Below are positions 46,149 through 54,549 of a stretch of DNA of 54,549 nucleotides, piece by piece (the stretch's first letter is position 1; each line of letters opens with the position of its first letter). The notes under the pieces were generated by a model. It worked only from the letters and a program-made list of their open reading frames with translations, was not told the DNA's origin and searched no databases. The DNA comes from Thermomicrobiales bacterium. GTDB taxonomy: Bacteria > Chloroflexota > Chloroflexia > Thermomicrobiales > UBA6265. The translations under genes and the position numbers were made by a program. The DNA is taken from assembly GCA_030447415.1 (NCBI GenBank), contig JAUJOZ010000015.1:58428-112976 (forward strand), written 5' to 3'.

Positions 46149-46977
46149 CTACCGTCTGGCCATCAGACGCTGGAGGTTCTGGCGGCCCGCCTCCTCGAAG
46201 GGCGTGTCGCCGTGATCACGCGCCCACACAACCGTCCGCACGGCGGTGAGCGCGCCACACCCCAGTAAGACTGCGCGGTCGTCAGGGTCGATCGTTCGGC
46301 CGTAGCCCTCGAGAAATGCATCCTTCAAGTCGGGGCGGTCGCGCCATGGCCCGAAATAGAGCCGCGCCAGGTCGTTCACCCCCAAAACCTTCGGGCGCGG
46401 CCCATTCGAAGTCGATGATGTAGACCGCCCGTCGGCGACGAGCCAGTTGCGCGTGGTGTAGTCGAGATGGCATGGCACACGGACCGGATGACCAAGCGCG
46501 GCCAGCCCGCAGACTTCGGCCTGGGCGAAGTCCAGCAGCCGCACCTCGATCAACCCCGCAGCCCTGGCGGCCCAAGCCTCAAACTCGTCGCGCTTCTCTG
46601 CCGCGAAGTCCTCCCACCGGGCCGGCGATGCGGCGTCGTGCAACTGCCGCAGCAGCGTGCCCGCGCCTGCCGCTGAATCTCCGGGTCCTCCCGGTGTCGG
46701 CCACACCCGGGACCGCGGACAGCACAAGCACCTGTAGCGCATCGTCATGCGACCGCAGCGTCGGTGCCTGGTCACCTAGGGCCGGCGCCCAGTCGCGATA
46801 CGCCGATACCTCCCTGCAGTACCGGTCCTTGCCGTGATGCCGCTTGACGAACCAGGTTATGCCGGCACCGTCGCGCACCTCGATGACCCGGGAATCGCCG
46901 TGCCCCCAAGAACGGTCTCCGATGACCCGGTACGGGCCGAGTATCCCTTCGACATAGTCATCCAGCTCATGTCGCAC
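46149..46977 (-). pseudogene. Aminoglycoside phosphotransferase (APH)-like kinase, frameshifted
   Basis: The joined frames give a protein-kinase-like small-molecule phosphotransferase: an N-lobe with ITWFVKRHHGKDRYCREVSAYR (the ATP-binding Lys and Glu), a VLVLSAVPG hinge, LLRQLHDA, the catalytic-loop PCHLDYTTRNWLV (HxDxxxxN) and IIDFEWA (the DxD/DFE magnesium site) with GVNDLARLYFGPW. At least two indels, near 46.43 and 46.69 kb, separate these parts. The start would be GTG 46977. APH-fold proteins phosphorylate antibiotics, sugars or choline; nothing here tells which. Confidence 0.75.
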
Positions 46978-47103
46978 GTTTGCCCTCTGTCGCTAGCCGC
47001 GATTGGCGCCGCCCGCGCACCGCACAATCACCATCGCCGTGGGCATAGCGCAGCCTGGCTGTGGCGACCGCGTACAGTCGCCCGCTTACACCTCAGACAC
47101 GGC

Positions 47104-48502
47104 CTAGCCCCCGCGTCTGCTGTGCCCCTCCCGCGGGTCGTAGCTGAGCACCAGGGGCTGCGGCTCGCCCCGGCGGGGGTCGCGCGCGCGACTCCAGGTG
47201 GACGCGGCGGCCCCAGAGGCGCTGGACGTGCTCCAGCGCCTTCTCGGCGTGCGCCAGGTCGAGCCCCTGCCGGTCCACTCGTGGCGCAGGTAGAGCTCGC
47301 GCCGACCCGCGTAGTCGCCGTCGGCCACCACGATGATCGGGTGACCGTGGTTGACCAGCGAGTCGACCAGCCGGTCGCGGATCGTCTCGAAGTCCTTCTC
47401 CACCACCACCAGCTCGTCCTCCCGCTGCTCGTAGAGGTAGAGGTCGAGGTCGGCGACCAGCTCCTTGGTCAGATAGTTGCGCACCAGCGAGACGTCGCAG
47501 GCCGCTCGCGCATCTCGAACATGATCGGCGCGACCGTGGTCTCGTCGCCGCCGTGGCGCCGGTTGATGTCCTCCAGGATGCCGTGGCCGACGTGGTAGGG
47601 GTTGATCCGCCGGCGCGCGGGCTGGAGCACGCCCGAGTGCATGTTGGCGAAGTCCACGTATTCCTGCGGCGAGAGGTCGAGGCGCGCATCAGGCGTAGCG
47701 TGGAAGACCGCCCAGCCCTCGTTGGCGATCTTCGTCTGCATCTGCGGCAGGAAGTAGAGCATCTCTCGCGCACGATCGCGACGATGTCGCGCTCCCAGTC
47801 CTCCAGTCGCGGCGCATGGTGGAGCAGGAAGAGCAGCAGATCGATCCGGATCCCGGGGCCGGGCGCCTTGGCGCTCCTCCTCCGGCCGCGCGCCGGCGCG
47901 CCGGTCTCGCGCTCGCCCAAGTCCCACAGGTCGTCGAACGGGCCGGGCGCGGGCGGCGACCGCTTGTCCGGCGCGCGCCGCCGCGCTCGACTCCACCGGG
48001 TCGGCGTGTAGGGGTCGAGGTGCTCTTCGAGCGCGAGGGTCGCGTCGAGCACGCGCTCGACCTCGCGGGGCCCGTGCGTGTAGGCGTAGCCGCGCGATCG
48101 CTCCGCATTGAGGTTCATCGTCTCGACCATCCGGCGCGAGGTCCGCGCGAAGTGGGCGTTGTTGGCGAAGAAATCGGCGTGTCCCAGCACATGCGCGGCG
48201 ACGAACTTGTTCTGCAGCACCGTGTTGACGTCGAGCAGATAGGCCCAGCTGGGGTTGGTGTTGATGACCAGTTCGTAGATCTTGCTCAGCCCGTAGTCGT
48301 ACATCGTCTTCATCTGCTGGAAGGCGCGCCCGTGGGTCCAGTGGCTGAACCGGCCCGGCATGCCGTAGGCCCCGACTTCGTACATGATCGCCGCCGGGAC
48401 GATCTCGAAGTGGGTGGGGGAAGGGGCGCAGGCCGACGGCGTGGGCCAGCCCCCACATCCGCTCGATCGCCTCGGCCAGCGTCCGCGTCGTTGGTCAGGC
48501 AT
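47104..48502 (-). pseudogene. SpoVR family protein, copy A, multiple frameshifts
   Basis: Frames joined in order: [63 protein letters not shown] and HVLGHADFFANNAHFARTSRRMVETMN (both diagnostic of SpoVR/YcgB); MLYFLPQMQTKIANEGWAVFHA; PYHVGHGILEDINRRHGG; and YLTKELVADLDLYLYEQREDELVVVEKDFETIRDRLV. The natural protein is about 470 residues; here at least four indels break it. It lies downstream of DUF444 copy A, the normal order. Family role: part of the PrkA-DUF444-SpoVR stress set (E. coli YeaG-YeaH-YcgB). The exact biochemistry is unknown. Confidence 0.88.
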
Positions 48503-48552
48503 CGCACCCTCCGGGGAAGTACGAAGTACGTAGCAGTCCCGCCCGTGCCGCC

Positions 48553-49735
48553 CTATCGTTCGTACTCCATCATGCCTCGTGCTTCGTCGTTCGCGAAGAA
48601 CTGGCGCAGCGCCGGATAGACGCCCGCCTTGTCGGTGATGACGACCGACTGGAACTTCGGGGTCGGCGATCCCCGCGAAGGCGTCCATCAGCGTGCTGCT
48701 GTAGTGCGCGCGCCGAACAGTCCGGGGCGATCTCGCCGTAGCCGAACTGGTTCGCGCGGATCAGGAGTTGCTCGGCCAACTCCCGGCAGATCTCGTTGTC
48801 GGAAGGCCAGTTGTCGCCGTCGGAGAAGTGGAAGGTAGATGTTCCAGGCGTCGGCCGGGTAGCGCGCGTCGAGCACCTCCAGCGCGAGCTGGTAGGCGCT
48901 CGACACCTTGGTGCCGCCGCTCTCGCCGCGCGTGAAGAACTCTTCCTCGCCGACCTCCCTGGCCTCGGTGTGGTGCGCGATGAAGACGATCTCGACGCGC
49001 GCGTACTTGGTGCGCAGGAACCTGACCATCCAGAAGTAGAAGGCGCGGCCGATGTACTTCTCGAACGTCCCCATCGAGCCGGAGACGTCCATCAGCGCCA
49101 GCACCACCGCGTTCGACTCGTGGCGCACCGCGCGCTCCCAGGTCTTGAAGCGCAGATCCTCGTCCTTGATATTGCCGAACTTCGCGGGTCGGCGCGCCTG
49201 GCCGGGCGGCGGCGCGGCCAGCGCGTTGCGCTTGAGGTTCTCGCGGATGGTGCGCTTCTTATCGATGTTGGCGAAGGGGCCGCGCTTGCGGAGGTCGGTG
49301 AAGCGCACCGTCTCCGACTCCAGCTCCCGCGCCCGCTTCGGCGCCAGGTTCGGCAGCCCGAGGTCCTCGAAGAGGAGCGCGGCCAGCCTGTCGACGCTCA
49401 GCTCGGCCTCGTAGTAATCGATGCCGGGCCGGTCGCCCGCGCCCGGGCCCCGGCCCCGGCCCGCGACCGTATCGCTCGAGGACGTCCCCGACCTGGGTGC
49501 CGCCGCCCTGGCCGACCTTCTCCTCCGGCGGCTCGCCGAAGCGGAACCGGTACTCCTCCAGCGAGCGGATCGGCACCTTGACGATCTTCTGGCCGTCGGA
49601 GGTGATGATGGACTGCTCGCTGACGATGTCGGCCAGGTTCTCGCGGATCGCCTCCTTGACCTTCTCGTTGTGGCGCGCCTGGTCCACCGGCCCCTTGCGG
49701 TGCAGCGACCAATCTGCTGCGATTAAGACTGACCG
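48553..49735 (-). pseudogene. DUF444 (YeaH-like) vWA protein, copy A, frameshifted
   Basis: Pieces follow the order of the intact copy at 50076-51305: ADWSLHRKG and VDQARHNEKVKEAIRENLADIVSEQSIITSDGQ, then [30 protein letters not shown], the MIDAS motif [48 protein letters not shown], and [11 protein letters not shown] near the end. Frame changes lie near 49.44, 49.31, 48.84 and 48.71 kb. Aligned residues are roughly 80% identical to the intact copy by eye, too different for a recent duplication. No start codon is visible: its 5' end lies at the junction near 49.74 kb. Confidence 0.88.
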
Positions 49736-50079
49736 TGCCTTCGAGGCGGCTGATAGCTTGCCAGGCCCCCTCGGTCGAACGTCCGAACGTGAACGTCGAA
49801 CGTCTCTCGTTCCCGAAGCTCCGCCCAGTCGTACATCGTCTTTTGCATCTGGTACATCTTGCCGTGGGTCCAGTGCGAGAACCGCCCCGGCATCAAGTAC
49901 GACCCGACTTCGTAGAGGATCGTCGCGGGCACGATCTCGAAGTGGGTCGGGAACGGGCGCAGGCCGACGGCCCGCGCTTCCTCCCAGATCCGCTCGATCG
50001 CCTCGGCCAGCGCCGCGTCTTGGCCCCGCTGGCTCAGCTGGTCTCGCCGTGACCGCCGCGCGTCCACCGAGGCCATCAT
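49723..50079 (-). pseudogene. SpoVR family protein, copy B, truncated after about 85 residues
   Basis: The ATG at 50079 overlaps the TGA of DUF444 copy B, the expected tight operon join. The protein reads [56 protein letters not shown] as in full SpoVR, then at about 49826 switches to unrelated [19 protein letters not shown] and stops at 49723. About 380 residues are missing, including the HxLGHxDFF region. It cannot be functional. The loss coincides exactly with the seam to the anomalous block. Confidence 0.88.
49736..49826. other. Junction between the two DUF444-SpoVR copies, with GAACGT repeats
   Basis: About 90 bp that match neither flanking gene. At 49774-49804 the hexamer GAACGT occurs four times at 49777, 49785, 49791 and 49799. 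To the right, SpoVR copy B ends abruptly; to the left, DUF444 copy A begins without a start codon. This is the physical seam of the duplication. Confidence 0.7.
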
Positions 50080-51305
50080 GCCGCCTCCCCGGGTCCGAAA
50101 AAGGTCCGCAGCGCCGGGTAGACGTCGGCCTTGTCGCCGATCGTCACCCGCAGGAACTTCGGGCTTTCCACTCGCTCCAGGGTATGCATCAACGTACTCT
50201 GGTGCCCGTAGCGGCCCTGCCGGATCTCGCCGTACCCGAAAAGGTTGCACTGGCCCACCAGTTCGTCGGCCAGACGGCGGCAGACCTCGTTGTCGGACGG
50301 CCAGTTGTCACCGTCGGAGAAGTGGAAGGGGTAGATGTTCCAGGCGTCGGGCGGGTAGCGCGCGGCGATGACGTCGAGGGCAAGGCGGTAGGCCGAGCTG
50401 GCTTTGGTGCCCCCGCTCTCGCCACGGGTGAAGAACTCTTCCTCCGTGACCTCCTTGGCCTCGGTGTGGTGGGCGATGAAGACGATCTCGACCCGGTCGT
50501 ACTTGGAGCGGAGGAAGGCGACCATCCAGAAGTAGAAGGCGCGGCTGACGTACTTCTCGAAGGTCCCCATCGACCCGGAGACGTCCATCATCGCCAGCAC
50601 GACCGCGTTCGAGTCACGCCGCACGTCCCGCTCCCAGGTCTTGAAGCGGAGGTCGTCGCCCGTGATGTCGCCGAAGCGGGGACGGCCCTGGAGGGCGTTG
50701 CGCTTGAGGTTCTCGCGGATGGTCCGCTTCTTGTCGAGGTTGCTGAAGGGGCCACTCTTGCGGATGTCGGTGAAGCGGACGCTTTCCGACTCCAACTCCT
50801 GCAACCGCTTCGGCTCCAGGTTCGGCAGCCCGAGGTCCTCGAAGACGAGCTCGGCCAACTCCTCCATCGAGACCTCGGCCTCGTAGTAGTCGATCCCCGG
50901 CTCCTCGCCAGCGCCCGGGCCCCGCCCCGCCCCCTGACCGCGACCGTATCGCTCCAACACGTCGCCGACCTGGGAGTCCCCGTCCCCCTCGCCGACGTTC
51001 TCCTCGTTCCCTTGGTCGAAGCGGAACCGGTACTCCTCCAGCGAGCGGATGGGGACCCGGACGATCTTCTTGCCGTCGGAGGTGATCAGGGACTGCTCAC
51101 TCACCACGTCGGCCAGGTTCTGCCGCAGCGCCTCCTTGACCTTTTGCTTGTGGCGCGCCTGGTCGATCGCCCCCTTGCGATGCAACGACCAATCGCCGCG
51201 ATTAAGACTGGCGCCTTCGAGGCGGGGAGTCGAGGCGGCGGGGAGTCGAGGCGTCGCGCGGGGCGCAGAGCCCGTCCGGGCGACATCGCTCGGTAGGTGT
51301 CCCAT
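50076..51305 (-). CDS. DUF444 family (YeaH-like) von Willebrand A domain protein, copy B
   Basis: 409 residues and intact. The N-terminal part has [41 protein letters not shown] and [12 protein letters not shown]; a Gly-rich linker follows (about 100-135). The C-terminal vWA fold carries the metal-ion site DVSGSMG (Asp241), then [26 protein letters not shown] and [12 protein letters not shown]. These proteins are encoded with PrkA kinase and SpoVR in many bacteria and act in stress or starvation survival (E. coli YeaH). The ATG at 51305 has GGAGG six bases upstream. prkA lies 52 bp upstream, and the stop overlaps the SpoVR copy B start. Confidence 0.94.
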   Translation of the reverse strand: MGHLPSDVARTGSAPRATPRLPAASTPRLEGASLNRGDWSLHRKGAIDQARHKQKVKEALRQNLADVVSEQSLITSDGKKIVRVPIRSLEEYRFRFDQGNEENVGEGDGDSQVGDVLERYGRGQGAGRGPGAGEEPGIDYYEAEVSMEELAELVFEDLGLPNLEPKRLQELESESVRFTDIRKSGPFSNLDKKRTIRENLKRNALQGRPRFGDITGDDLRFKTWERDVRRDSNAVVLAMMDVSGSMGTFEKYVSRAFYFWMVAFLRSKYDRVEIVFIAHHTEAKEVTEEEFFTRGESGGTKASSAYRLALDVIAARYPPDAWNIYPFHFSDGDNWPSDNEVCRRLADELVGQCNLFGYGEIRQGRYGHQSTLMHTLERVESPKFLRVTIGDKADVYPALRTFFGPGEAA

Positions 51306-51357
51306 GGCGAACCTCCGCCGATCAAGATTGGTCCTGCTCGACGTCTCGACTCCCTGA

Positions 51358-53259
51358 CTAGCGGTTGAGCAGCGACCCGACGTAGCGCAGGAGCTCGTTG
51401 GCGCACACCGGGCAGTAGCCCTGGTCCTGGACGAGACGATCGACGACGTCGTTGACGCGGCGGAGTTGGTCGGCGTCGGGGGTCTTGGAAGACGTGGTGA
51501 TCTTGACGACATCGCGGAGGTCGGCGAACAGCTTCTTCTCGATCGCCTCCTTGAGGCGCTCGTGGGAGGAGTACTGGAAGGTCTGGCCGCGACGGGCGAG
51601 CGACGAGATGCGGATCAGGATCTCCTCCCGGAAGGCGCGCTTGCCGTTGTCGGCGACGCCGATCTGCTCCTCGATCGAGCGCATCAGCTTCTCGTCCGGC
51701 TCCAGCTCCTCCTCGGTGATCGGGTCCTTGAGCTTGGTCTTGTTGCAGAAGCCCTCGACGTTGTCGAGGTAGTTGTCGAGCAGCGTCTTGGCGCTCTCGT
51801 CGAAGGCGTAGACGAAGGCGCGCTGAACCTCCCGCTTCGCCAGCTCGTCGTACTCGCGCCGGGCCTCGGCCAGCAGGTTGAGGAGGTGCTCGTGCTGGTC
51901 GCGGCCGATGCTGGTGTGCTGGCCGAGACCGTCGCGCAACGAGCGGAGCGCGTCGATTGCGTTGATGCAGGTGACGCCGTCCTTGACGAGAGCGGAGGAG
52001 AGGCGGTTGATGACGTAACGGGGGGAGATGCCGTCCATCCCCTCGCGCGTCGCCTCGTCGCGCAACTCGCGCAGGTCCTTGGGGGTGAAGCCGTCGACCG
52101 ACTCGCCATCGTAGAGCCTTAGCTTCTTCGTCAGGCTCATGCCGGCCTTCTTGCTTTCCTCCAGGCGGGAAAGGACGGCGAACGTGGCGGCGGTGCGCAG
52201 GGTGTGGGGAGCGGTGTGGACATCGCGCAGGCTGCTTTGCTTGAGCAGCTTGTCGTAGATGCGAACCTCGTCCGAGACCCGCAGGTTGTAGGGAACCTTC
52301 ACGAGGATGATGCGATCCTGGAGGGCCTCACTCTTCTTGTTCCCGACGAAGGAGCGGTATTCGTGCTCGTTGGTGTGCGAAACGACGACCTCGTCGGCGT
52401 AGATCATCGAGAAGCGTCCGGTCTTGATGTTTTGTTCCTGCGACAGCGAGAGCAACACGTACAGGAACCGTTCGTCGGTCTTCAAGAGTTCGATGAACTC
52501 CATTAGGCCGCGGTTGGAGACGTTGAGCTCGCCGTCGAACCGGTAGGCGCGGGCATCACTTTCGGAGCCGACCTCGCCGATGGTCGACAGGTCGATGCCC
52601 CCAACCAGCTCGGCGATGTCTTGCGACTTGGGATCGGAGGGGGTGAAGGTTCCGATCCCACGGCGGTTCTTTTCGGAGAAGGCGATACGCTCGACGCGGA
52701 CGTCCTCGGCGCGGCCGCCGTACTCGTGCTCGAGGCTGTAGCGACACCTCGGGCACAGCTCGCCCTCGATGTAGATCCCGTACTCGCGCTCCACCTCGGC
52801 CCGCAGCTCGGTCGGGACCAGGTGGAGCGGCTCCTCGTGCATCGGGCAGCCGGCGATGGCGTAGACCGCGCCGGCGTCGCTGCGCGTATACCGTTCCAGG
52901 CCGCGCTTGAGCATGCCGACGATCGTCGACTTGCCGCCGCCGACGGGGCCCATCAGCAGCAGGATCCGCTTGCGCACCTCCAGCCGCTGGGCGGCGGAGT
53001 GGAAGTACTCGACGATTTGGTCGAGCGCGGACTCGATGCCGTAGATGTCATCGGCGAAGAAGTCATAGGAGCGCTGGCCGTGCGCGTCCGTCGTGACGCC
53101 CGCGTCGGTGATCATGTCGAAGACGCGGGCGTGGGCGAGCCGAGCGACGCTCGGGTTCTGTCGGACAAGGTCGAAGTAGTCGGCGAAGGTGCCCGTCCAA
53201 GCGAGGCGCTGCTCTTCCGCCCGGTGCTGCTCAAGCCGCTGAATAAGATCGAGTCCCAT
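51358..53259 (-). CDS. prkA: PrkA-family serine protein kinase / AAA+ ATPase
   Basis: 633 residues. The N-terminal AAA+ module has Walker A GPVGGGKST (104-112) and Walker B-like residues further on (RFLYVLLSLSQEQ region). Cys pairs occur at CPMHEEP and CPRCRYSLEHEYGG and again near the C-terminus (CPVCANELL), possibly binding zinc. The C-terminal part with ESVDGFTPKDLRELRDEA and GMDGISPRYVINRLSSAL is the PrkA-type domain. Homologues phosphorylate or degrade proteins (B. subtilis PrkA, E. coli YeaG) in sporulation or nitrogen starvation. First gene of the prkA-DUF444-SpoVR operon. The length is normal and the ATG start is clear, in a GGGGGAAT context. Confidence 0.95.
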   Translation of the reverse strand: MGLDLIQRLEQHRAEEQRLAWTGTFADYFDLVRQNPSVARLAHARVFDMITDAGVTTDAHGQRSYDFFADDIYGIESALDQIVEYFHSAAQRLEVRKRILLLMGPVGGGKSTIVGMLKRGLERYTRSDAGAVYAIAGCPMHEEPLHLVPTELRAEVEREYGIYIEGELCPRCRYSLEHEYGGRAEDVRVERIAFSEKNRRGIGTFTPSDPKSQDIAELVGGIDLSTIGEVGSESDARAYRFDGELNVSNRGLMEFIELLKTDERFLYVLLSLSQEQNIKTGRFSMIYADEVVVSHTNEHEYRSFVGNKKSEALQDRIILVKVPYNLRVSDEVRIYDKLLKQSSLRDVHTAPHTLRTAATFAVLSRLEESKKAGMSLTKKLRLYDGESVDGFTPKDLRELRDEATREGMDGISPRYVINRLSSALVKDGVTCINAIDALRSLRDGLGQHTSIGRDQHEHLLNLLAEARREYDELAKREVQRAFVYAFDESAKTLLDNYLDNVEGFCNKTKLKDPITEEELEPDEKLMRSIEEQIGVADNGKRAFREEILIRISSLARRGQTFQYSSHERLKEAIEKKLFADLRDVVKITTSSKTPDADQLRRVNDVVDRLVQDQGYCPVCANELLRYVGSLLNR

Positions 53260-53972
53260 CGGATTCCCCCGGCTGCTGGCTGATCGTTCAGCGTCCTCGA
53301 CCGGCTGGTGATGCGGATCCGTCCGAGGAGGTCACGGTGGCGGGGCTGCTGGCGGTGGCGGTGGTGGCGTCCCTCGTCCGCTTCGGGTAGACCCTGACCG
53401 GCACGGTCGACCAGCGGGAGACCGGGCGGCGGAGACGCGATGGAGCGGGCAAAAAGGGGCGGCACGGCCACGCGGGCTGCGCGGTGGACGAAGGGTCTGC
53501 AGGACCGACGAGAGCGGTCGGTACAGGATACGAATCGGATCGCGATCGTTCTCGAGCTCGCCGCAGGCCGACGGCCGCCGCGCGTGCGGCAGGGACGGCG
53601 ACGGGTGGAGGGGCTTAGTGAGGCGGCGTGGCCATGGACTGGGCTCCCGGGAAGGCGTGGGCTCGGGCCGGGATGGAGCCGGGTTGCACGACGGCGGATG
53701 CCAGGAACGCGCCCGATGGTCCAGAGCGTAGGGTGACCCGCGACGGACCGTCAAGTGTACGTACAGGAGATAGGGTCAGTGTACCCCAGGGTTGTCGCCC
53801 TGGCAAGCGGGCCGACCCGTGCCTATGGTACGGAGCCGCGCCCCGTTTGGTTCTTCAACGCGCGCGGACCGGGGGCCGTTTCGGTCAGTCGCACATGCGA
53901 ACAGGTGAGTGGGAGGGCAGACAGCTGGGCTCCCCTTCAGTTCACGGGAAGCCGGGGCGTGCCGGCCGCGCC
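53260..53972. other. Long non-coding stretch upstream of prkA
   Basis: 713 bp between prkA and the DUF92 gene. The open frames here are Arg/Gly/Pro-rich and lack ribosome sites or family sequence. A GAGGAGG site followed by an 18-codon hydrophobic ORF (53337-53390) is the only candidate small gene and is not convincing. A candidate prkA promoter is listed separately. Confidence 0.5.
53725..53754 (-). promoter_or_regulatory. Candidate promoter of the prkA operon
   Basis: On the minus strand TTGACG (53754-53749) and TACGCT (53730-53725) are 18 bases apart. It would give a leader of about 460 bases before prkA, unusually long, so it is only a candidate. Confidence 0.3.
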
Positions 53973-54549
53973 TTAGCTCCCCTCAAGGGCGAGCCCTGCG
54001 GCGACCGCCGCGCCGACGAGCGACGCGGCGGCGTTCACCACGTCGTTGGTGACGGCATCGAGACCGCGCACCCGGACCGTTGCGGTGCCACAACCGTGGA
54101 CGCGACGCTCGGTCGGCCGGTCGCAGGTGGGGCACCGGTACGCGGCCTGGAGGCTGGCCCCGAGGAGGCTGTCGGCCAGCGAACCGGCGATACCGGCGCT
54201 CGTCACCCCGACGAGCAGCCATCCTTCGCCGAGCCCGTCCCCTGCCCACCCGAGCGCCGCCCCGCCGGCCGCGAGCCCGGCAATGAGGAGCGCGCCGGCG
54301 GTCGAGGCAGCGGTCCCGGCGGCCGTAACGCCGCCGGACGTGCCGCTTGGAACGATGCGGCCGGTTGTGACGAGTCGGGGAGCGGCTCCGCGCAGCGTCC
54401 CCACCTCCGTCGCCCAGGTGTCGGCCGTGACGGCGGCGACCGCACCGGCGAACGCGGCGAAGCAGACGGGTCGGAGATCTCCGGGCGTGACGAGCGCCAA
54501 ACCGGCCAGCACGGCCGCCACGCCGCCGTTGGCGAGGACCTGGACGATG
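53973..54549 (-). CDS. DUF92 family membrane protein, 5' end beyond the window
   Basis: The frame is open to the window edge and reads IVQVLANGG before AAVLAGLALV, so the N-terminus is missing. About 190 residues are visible with several hydrophobic segments. AVTADTWATEVGTL is the conserved TADTxATE motif of DUF92/TMEM19 proteins, followed by PSGTSGGVTAAGTAAS and the late AGSLADSLLGASLQAAYRCPTC segment with Cys pairs and DAVTNDVVNAAASLVGA. The family is membrane-embedded; some members are tied to isoprenoid or phytol phosphate metabolism, but the function is not firmly established. Transcription runs leftward into the prkA upstream region. Confidence 0.85.
   Translation of the reverse strand, partial: IVQVLANGGVAAVLAGLALVTPGDLRPVCFAAFAGAVAAVTADTWATEVGTLRGAAPRLVTTGRIVPSGTSGGVTAAGTAASTAGALLIAGLAAGGAALGWAGDGLGEGWLLVGVTSAGIAGSLADSLLGASLQAAYRCPTCDRPTERRVHGCGTATVRVRGLDAVTNDVVNAAASLVGAAVAAGLALEGS

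Noticed and set aside
53337..53390. 18-codon hydrophobic ORF after a GAGGAGG site, KdpF-like in size
   Set aside because: It is too short to judge, is built of a GC-rich GTG/GCG repeat, and no kdpA follows.

Overview
The window is GC-rich bacterial chromosome with third positions almost all G/C and frequent GTG/TTG starts. TAG is the commonest stop. Gene content (bifunctional Rel, fused MoaD-MoaE, the PrkA/DUF444/SpoVR set, Tat-exported proteins, an LPNTG-type wall protein) fits a Chloroflexota lineage such as Thermomicrobia/Sphaerobacterales. That placement is inference; no rRNA or other phylogenetic marker was available to test it.

Layout. 0.2-8.1 kb (minus strand): an argininosuccinate-lyase-like protein with altered catalytic signatures, lgt, a PfkB sugar kinase, rel, and a calcium-repeat surface protein followed by a strong hairpin. 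8.3-12.7 kb: a decayed IS5-type transposase, a GH13 alpha-glucosidase and moeA. 12.9-16.9 kb (minus): a polytopic membrane glycosyltransferase candidate and two tandem double-GNAT genes, one cut by a single amber codon. 17.0-21.8 kb (plus): an S9 peptidase, a small helical protein, a MoaD-MoaE fusion and cysK. 21.9-24.9 kb is a decay zone of five broken genes, including an IS remnant. 25.1-28.4 kb holds a small unknown gene behind an 11-bp-periodic TGACA operator, then an OmpR/PhoB-type two-component pair. 28.7-37.9 kb is dense housekeeping: GNAT, an MqnA-like protein, pheA, thpR, a LOG-like gene, a cyclase, prfA-prmC, a sulfite-oxidase-type molybdoenzyme and an FMN-binding protein. 38.1-43.2 kb carries a BtpA-family gene, a sulfatase and two sugar ABC permeases whose binding-protein gene stops just after its signal peptide.

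43.2-49.8 kb is unlike the rest. Every recognisable gene in it (DipZ-like thioredoxin, sugar epimerase, phosphotransferase, SpoVR, DUF444) is broken by several indels. Its left edge truncates the ABC binding protein and its right edge truncates a second SpoVR. The DUF444-SpoVR pair therefore occurs twice: a damaged copy inside the block, and an intact DUF444 with a cut SpoVR outside it, next to intact prkA. This is either a decayed, rearranged island or an assembly join to a related genome. The window ends inside a DUF92 membrane protein gene.

Functional links: MoaD-MoaE and MoeA make the molybdenum cofactor that the sulfite-oxidase-type enzyme needs. PrmC methylates the release factor encoded by the adjacent prfA. 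PrkA, DUF444 and SpoVR form a widely conserved stress module. No CRISPR array, prophage, rRNA or tRNA gene was recognised.
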